Source: Methanobacteriota archaeon (GTDB lineage Archaea; Thermoplasmatota; Poseidoniia; Poseidoniales; Poseidoniaceae). From it: a stretch of DNA of 34,359 bases. The notes under the pieces are model-generated. The model made no database searches and was not told where the DNA came from. It saw nothing but the letters and a program-made list of their open reading frames with translations. Each line of letters opens with the position of its first letter. The first letter of the stretch is position 1. This document shows positions 29,437 to 34,359 of this stretch, piece after piece. The stretch is taken from the NCBI GenBank assembly GCA_018649825.1, contig JABIHC010000026.1:1-34359 (forward strand). Reading direction: 5' to 3'. The position numbers and the translations under genes were made by a program.

Positions 29437-29736
29437 TCACTTCCAAAGGTCGACACCAATTGCTCTACGAATACTGTCACGTAGAGTTGTATCCTCTTCT
29501 GTTCCGATACCCAAAACAGTTGGGGAAATACTGTCTGATAATTGCTGACGCAACCTCTCAGGCAGTGAAGCCAGAACTGTGGAGTCAACCACTACAATTC
29601 CAACTTCTTTATTATTAAGTAGACTTTTTAGATGAGAAATTAATCCATCCTCATCAGCGGGGTTATGGACATTTGATACTCCAGCTAACTGGAAGCCCAT
29701 GGTGAAATCTTGTGAACCGACTACTGCTATTTCCAT
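29437..29736 (-). CDS. atpF: A-type ATP synthase subunit F
   Basis: [20 protein letters not shown]...[33 protein letters not shown]; position between C and A subunits. Confidence 0.92.
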   Translation of the reverse strand: MEIAVVGSQDFTMGFQLAGVSNVHNPADEDGLISHLKSLLNNKEVGIVVVDSTVLASLPERLRQQLSDSISPTVLGIGTEEDTTLRDSIRRAIGVDLWK

Positions 29737-29747
29737 ACTTCATCACC

Positions 29748-30788
29748 TCACAATATATGTGCCTCAAGTAATCCAGGTTCTAATCCTGCTTCACGTCCAC
29801 GCACAATTAAACGCAAATTTGCAACCTCTTGTACCTTTGAAGAAAGGTAGTGAATAATTGGTAGTGCTGAAACCGGATGGAGGTAACTCATTCGGGACAA
29901 CACTGCTTGCTGATTTGATTGTAACCAAAGAACCACTGGGTCTAAGGAAAACATTTCTTTTGATTTTTCAAGTGCCTCTTCAAAGGCAGACGCATCAAAA
30001 CGAGTTGAGCGGCGCATTAAATCAACGATTCCATCCAAATCAGCATTTGAAGCGGCGATGAACTGTGACTTAGGAATTAACGAGCCACCAATGATTAATC
30101 GTGAAAGGCGATCTTCGGAAGTCATACCGATTGCTGCACCTTGAATTAGGTTCAACAAGTTTCTGTGGTCGATCTCAGACTTTAGGAATGAGCGTAAGAC
30201 ACCTAGTGCCGCACCCTTCCCAGATACTGCCTTTAGAGCATTTGAATAATAATGGCGATCAAGAGCATCCTCATAATCGGATAGTGTTGATTCTTCTAGT
30301 AAAGATTTGAATGCACCACGGTATTGCTTTTCGCGCATGTTTCCTGCGGCTTCATGTAGTGTAGAATTATTCTTGATGATCTCAAGCCAAATGCCATTAT
30401 CCTCATTTTCAACAGGCAACAAATTATGCGCTACTTCATCCACATCTACCTCGTTAAAGACTGCACGTAGAACGATTTTTGCATTTGCATAACCGAATCT
30501 TGCTGCGAATACACGCACCTGGTCGCCCAAATTGCCACCACAGAACCCTAATACTGAATTAATTTCCCTTCCGAGATTATGGGAGAGGGCAACCTCAACC
30601 AATTCGGCACCAGTAAACCTTCCAGCATACAAATCCATTTCAACACGATAACCACTATCTGCAACTGTTGCAGTAAGTTGTTCAGGTGTTTGCTGGATTA
30701 ACTGACGCATGCGAGTGCTATCGATGAGAGAACCACGGCGGGATTTAGCCCGTGTTGCGGCTTCTGCAGGATTCACTCCACTTAACAT
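29748..30788 (-). CDS. atpC: A-type ATP synthase subunit C
   Basis: AtpC/V-ATPase d-like helical protein (SLLEESTLSDYEDALDRHYYSNALKAV, ILHYLSSKVQEVANLRLIVRGREAGL-type end); position between E and F. Confidence 0.9.
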   Translation of the reverse strand: MLSGVNPAEAATRAKSRRGSLIDSTRMRQLIQQTPEQLTATVADSGYRVEMDLYAGRFTGAELVEVALSHNLGREINSVLGFCGGNLGDQVRVFAARFGYANAKIVLRAVFNEVDVDEVAHNLLPVENEDNGIWLEIIKNNSTLHEAAGNMREKQYRGAFKSLLEESTLSDYEDALDRHYYSNALKAVSGKGAALGVLRSFLKSEIDHRNLLNLIQGAAIGMTSEDRLSRLIIGGSLIPKSQFIAASNADLDGIVDLMRRSTRFDASAFEEALEKSKEMFSLDPVVLWLQSNQQAVLSRMSYLHPVSALPIIHYLSSKVQEVANLRLIVRGREAGLEPGLLEAHIL

Positions 30789-30803
30789 TCATTCATCTCC
30801 AGT

Positions 30804-31367
30804 TCAACCAAATAGTGTGTCGTTTACTTGTGGCAATTTTACTGCCCATGATTCATCCAATAGCCCATCAAAACGGAAATCGTAACTTACTGAACCATCT
30901 GCTGCTTCAAGGATAAATCCGCCGAGTCCATCCACATCGTCACCGAGAGTGAAACTACCGGATTCTTTGTCTAAAACCTTGCGGTCAAGTGCAACTGGAC
31001 GCATTATCATCTTGCCTTCTGCTATTTTTTCTGCAGTAGCAACCAATGTTTTTAGTATTGCAGAACGACCTTTCATACCGGCAGAGCCGACTTGATCGCG
31101 GATTGAACTTAGAGTTGACTCTATTTCCTTTCGCTTTGCAATTAATAGGCGCTTTTGGTTTGCTTGTCGAGCACTTGCAACTAACTCGCGTGAAACTTGG
31201 TCAGCCTCGCGGCTAGCCTTTTTCGAGTTAGCTTCTGACAATGCATCTGCTTCTGTTTTTGCTGCAGCCATTATGGCTTTTGCTTCAACCTTAGCATCGG
31301 CAATAATTGCCTTGGCTTCAGCCTTTGCAGTTGCAGCAATTTCATTGCTCAAATTTTCTAATGACAT
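30804..31367 (-). CDS. atpE: A-type ATP synthase subunit E
   Basis: MSLENLSNEIAATAKAEAKAIIADAKVEAKAIMAAAKTEADAL peripheral-stalk coiled coil; position between K and C. Confidence 0.9.
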   Translation of the reverse strand: MSLENLSNEIAATAKAEAKAIIADAKVEAKAIMAAAKTEADALSEANSKKASREADQVSRELVASARQANQKRLLIAKRKEIESTLSSIRDQVGSAGMKGRSAILKTLVATAEKIAEGKMIMRPVALDRKVLDKESGSFTLGDDVDGLGGFILEAADGSVSYDFRFDGLLDESWAVKLPQVNDTLFG

Positions 31368-31421
31368 ATTCCTTGCCTCCATGAGACTCTGATTACCAGA
31401 GCACATTAGAGCCAAACTTCC

Positions 31422-31727
31422 TCATAGGAAGAGTGGCAGAAGACCTAGAATCACAATAGACTCAGGCAGAGCAGTGAAGATAATTGCGTGGCCGAAACGG
31501 CTTGCATCTTCAGCTAGCATACCAACAGCGGCTGCGCCGATGTTGCCTTGGCTTAATCCTGCGCCAACTCCAGCTAGACCGACAGCGATACCTGCTCCAA
31601 TCTTGCCCATAGCGGCAACTGTGCTTTCATTATCATCACCAGCGGCACTGGCACTTCCTGCGATCAATACGACCAACATTAGTACAACTAGGGTGCGTAG
31701 GCTCATCTTCACGATGTTCATTTTCAT
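31422..31727 (-). CDS. atpK: A-type ATP synthase subunit K (c-ring proteolipid) with N-terminal leader
   Basis: Leader MKMNIVKMSLRTLVVLMLVVLIAGSASA, then a two-helix hairpin AAMGKIGAGIAVGLAGVGAGLSQGNIGAAAVGML...HAIIFTALPESIVILGLLPLFL. Confidence 0.93.
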   Translation of the reverse strand: MKMNIVKMSLRTLVVLMLVVLIAGSASAAGDDNESTVAAMGKIGAGIAVGLAGVGAGLSQGNIGAAAVGMLAEDASRFGHAIIFTALPESIVILGLLPLFL

Positions 31728-31758
31728 ATTTTTTTACCTCCAATTTTTGTCCAAGGGA

Positions 31759-33963
31759 CTATGATTGCACCTCCAGGTGCATTTTGGAATCACCATGTGA
31801 TCCCAAGTTAACTTCGCCAAAGGCGTTGAATGGCTCACCAGAGCCTTCGTGGAATTTGCCCATCCATTCTACAAAGTGCAGACGAGCGGTGTGTATACTT
31901 GGGGAGAATACCCCCAATACCCATGCGAAAATCTGAACTCCCGCCCAGAGCATGAAATATAGGATAAAGAGCAGTAATCCAATTGGTTCACCACTGAATA
32001 AGTCGGAAAGGGCATCTGCCATTGCGGGATAGACCTGATTTCCAGCCTCGGCAATTTTTACTCCAACAACACCAATTGCCATCAAACGCAAGTATGATAA
32101 TGTGTTTGAGAGAAGAGAAACAGTTTCCATTGGACCGAGTGGGATGGCGATTGGACCAAAGCCCTCATACTTCCAGAGACCCCAAATGACAGAAATTAGT
32201 CCAACAACAAGTCCAACCAATCCGAGATGTAACATTAAGTCGAGATCTGCCAAGTAGGCTCCATTAGGATTAACGAACGCTTCATTGTGAGCCTTGGCTG
32301 CTAGAGCGCCATATGCGGCAGCAAAAGTACTGAACAAAACAACCAACCAAGAACCCTTTTCAAAGAACCCAGCAGTCATCCCATGCTCCTTTGCAACATC
32401 TCTCCAACCGATTAGGTATCCAAGGGCGAGGTGCAATACTCCGAGGTATATTGAGATGAGAATTAAGTCACCCATGTTGTGTCCAACACGGTGGAATGGG
32501 TATGCGAGGTGAACTCCGAAGCCAACATAAGTTTCGAGAGGCTCTTCAGGATATAGGTGGCTCATCCATGCTAACCAACTTGGTACTGTGTGTGCTGCAT
32601 CAGCGGCTGCATCACCGCTTCGTGCACTAACGTGTGCGGCAGCACCATTTTGTAGGTCACCAGCCGCTTGAGCAGCAGCAGGAGCTACTTCAAATCCAAA
32701 TGCCTCACCATAGAGTAATCCAAAGATAAAGGTTGAAATCCCCATGTATAATAACAAATTTCTCGCCATCTTGCCAGTTTCGGTGTGGCCCATTTGTCCG
32801 GCTTTTCCGGATGCACCACCAATCCAAAGGCCGAGAAGAATAGTGAACATACCATAGACCATATCACCAAGCATTAATCCAAAGAATAATGGGAATGTTA
32901 TCAGCATAAAGTTAGTTGGATCAAGGCGGCCGTAGCGTGGACGACCTACTAAATCGGTAAGTAACTCAAATGGTTTTGCAGCACTACGGTCAACATATTC
33001 AATCGGCGGTAGTTCTTCATAAGTGTCATGATGATGCCCATGGCTAGCAACGAATTCTTCAGCCTCAATATGAGTGGAAAGTGGCTTTAGCGCAAGGATT
33101 GTTGATTTCATTTCTCGTGACTTAACCCAGCCATCCATAATGAAAGCATGTTCACTTATTGCAACTCGCGTTGGTGCTTCAAGAATTGATTTTTGTAATT
33201 CCAAATGGGCCAAAGTGCCGAGAAGAATACGAGAATTAGCATTACTCCACTTTTCCTGTGCAGCAGAAAGAGTCTCAACCTTCTTTGTCAACTCCTTTAC
33301 TTCTTTTTCCATCTTGCCAATAAGTGACTTTGCAGAACCAGTTGCTTCGGGAAGTGTAAATGGACGTAGCCCCGCCGAGGTTAAAGCGGATTGAACTACA
33401 GAGGCCTCCTCTAATTTACAGAATACTGCTATTGATGATTTTCCGTCATCAAAAATAAGGATTTTCTTGACTACATCTGAAAGAGAGTCCTTTGTAGTTT
33501 TGACATTGCTTACTTCACCAACAAATGCTTCCAAGGACTCGTATCCGCTAAGTAATTCAATATCCAAGCCGAGAGGTTGAAGGGCACTTAATACTTCCAA
33601 TTCACTTTCAAGAGTTTCAATGCGAGAATTTGAATCCTCGCATTCATGAAGATTGGCTAAAATATCATCAACCTTTGCCTCAAAATCATTTTCCAAAGCC
33701 TTCTTTACTTGAGCAGTGGACATTGGTTCATGATGCTGATCAGGATTAAGGTGGGATGCAGCAGCCCTTACCTTAGTAAGAACTGGGGCGATTTCACTCA
33801 ATGACTCATGAGGTGCACCTATGCCAAAATCTTCATCACCTTCTCCTGAATGATCAACCAAATGAATAGTTTGGAGTTTTGCCGACATTGCAAGAACTGC
33901 TGGAAGTTGCTCAAGAGTACCCGCCACAGTAAGGCGAGACATCTTTGCAGTTCCAAGAGTCAT
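31759..33963 (-). CDS. atpI: A-type ATP synthase subunit I (a)
   Basis: RYGRLDPTNFMLITFPLFFGLMLGDMVYG; SLLSNTLSYLRLMAIGVVGVKIAEAGN; FSPSIHTARLHFVEWMGKFHEGSGEPFNAFGE. Start at 33963 (MTLGTAKMSRL). Confidence 0.95.
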   Translation of the reverse strand: MTLGTAKMSRLTVAGTLEQLPAVLAMSAKLQTIHLVDHSGEGDEDFGIGAPHESLSEIAPVLTKVRAAASHLNPDQHHEPMSTAQVKKALENDFEAKVDDILANLHECEDSNSRIETLESELEVLSALQPLGLDIELLSGYESLEAFVGEVSNVKTTKDSLSDVVKKILIFDDGKSSIAVFCKLEEASVVQSALTSAGLRPFTLPEATGSAKSLIGKMEKEVKELTKKVETLSAAQEKWSNANSRILLGTLAHLELQKSILEAPTRVAISEHAFIMDGWVKSREMKSTILALKPLSTHIEAEEFVASHGHHHDTYEELPPIEYVDRSAAKPFELLTDLVGRPRYGRLDPTNFMLITFPLFFGLMLGDMVYGMFTILLGLWIGGASGKAGQMGHTETGKMARNLLLYMGISTFIFGLLYGEAFGFEVAPAAAQAAGDLQNGAAAHVSARSGDAAADAAHTVPSWLAWMSHLYPEEPLETYVGFGVHLAYPFHRVGHNMGDLILISIYLGVLHLALGYLIGWRDVAKEHGMTAGFFEKGSWLVVLFSTFAAAYGALAAKAHNEAFVNPNGAYLADLDLMLHLGLVGLVVGLISVIWGLWKYEGFGPIAIPLGPMETVSLLSNTLSYLRLMAIGVVGVKIAEAGNQVYPAMADALSDLFSGEPIGLLLFILYFMLWAGVQIFAWVLGVFSPSIHTARLHFVEWMGKFHEGSGEPFNAFGEVNLGSHGDSKMHLEVQS

Positions 33964-33979
33964 TGATTGCACCACCTAA

Positions 33980-34294
33980 TTATTCGTTGAGGGAAGAAAG
34001 AATGAAATTAACTGCTTCCTTTCTTCGCTTGTCACCGGAACTGTGCAATTTCTTTATTTCAGCATCACCAGACTTGGCAACCTTGGCTGCTTCAATACCC
34101 GCTTCATCCTTTGCAGCATCAATAATTGACAGCATGCTTGCGTGACTATCCCCAGTGGAATTCTTAAGCAAATCGGCGGCCTCAAGCCTTGCATCTGAAA
34201 TAATTTTTGCTGCTTTCGCTTGCGCATCTGCAATGGTTGTAGCAGCAGAAACCTCTGCATCTTTTATCGCTCGGAGAACATCTGACTTAGCCAT
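33980..34294 (-). CDS. atpH: A-type ATP synthase subunit H
   Basis: Small Ala/Lys/Glu-rich coiled coil: MAKSDVLRAIKDAEVSAATTIADAQAKAAKIISDARLEAADLL; first gene of the ATP synthase operon. Confidence 0.85.
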   Translation of the reverse strand: MAKSDVLRAIKDAEVSAATTIADAQAKAAKIISDARLEAADLLKNSTGDSHASMLSIIDAAKDEAGIEAAKVAKSGDAEIKKLHSSGDKRRKEAVNFILSSLNE

Positions 34295-34359
34295 AAGACC
34301 ACCTAAGTTGTGTGGGCCAAAAGAAAAGGGTATTTGATACTGATGGTTATGCTATTTCA

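Noticed and set aside
29433-29588. N-terminal 52-aa extension of the AtpA ORF
   Set aside because: Overlaps atpF in another frame and lacks similarity to Atp[16 protein letters not shown] at 29432 is the natural start.
1-34359. CRISPR arrays, tRNA/rRNA genes, transposons, prophage
   Set aside because: No regular repeat-spacer pattern, no tRNA-like T-loop/acceptor signature in intergenic regions, and no transposase, integrase or phage structural proteins in the ORF track.

Overview
The window reads as an ordinary archaeal chromosome segment with two less ordinary intergenic and accessory areas. Archaeal markers are S6e, aIF2-gamma, Orc1/Cdc6, DUF357 and a complete A-type ATP synthase operon (H-I-K-E-C-F-A-B-D, minus strand). 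Together with class II HMG-CoA reductase, NadB and SMC-ScpA-ScpB, this suggests a euryarchaeal, possibly marine Poseidoniia-like, lineage. That assignment is an inference; no search was run. From left to right the window holds: a 5'-truncated class II (bacterial-type) CCA-adding enzyme; an EF-hand membrane protein; a GcvH-like protein lacking the lipoyl lysine; an acyl-CoA dehydrogenase; Orc1/Cdc6; S6e; aIF2-gamma; a PIN protein; a wHTH regulator; a three-gene cluster (AAA+/wHTH ATPase, beta-propeller, DUF357); class II HMGR; ScpB, ScpA and SMC; NadB; PanE; a site-2-protease-like membrane protein without HExxH; and the ATP synthase operon. The strongest candidates for something undescribed are: (1) helically phased TTAACG repeats plus inverted repeats in the divergent region 12450-12620, next to a gene for an AAA+/wHTH protein with a degenerate Walker B; (2) the apparent pseudo-S2P at 23045-25537; (3) the GcvH-like protein with Glu at the lipoylation position. 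No CRISPR array, tRNA, rRNA, transposase or phage genes were seen.
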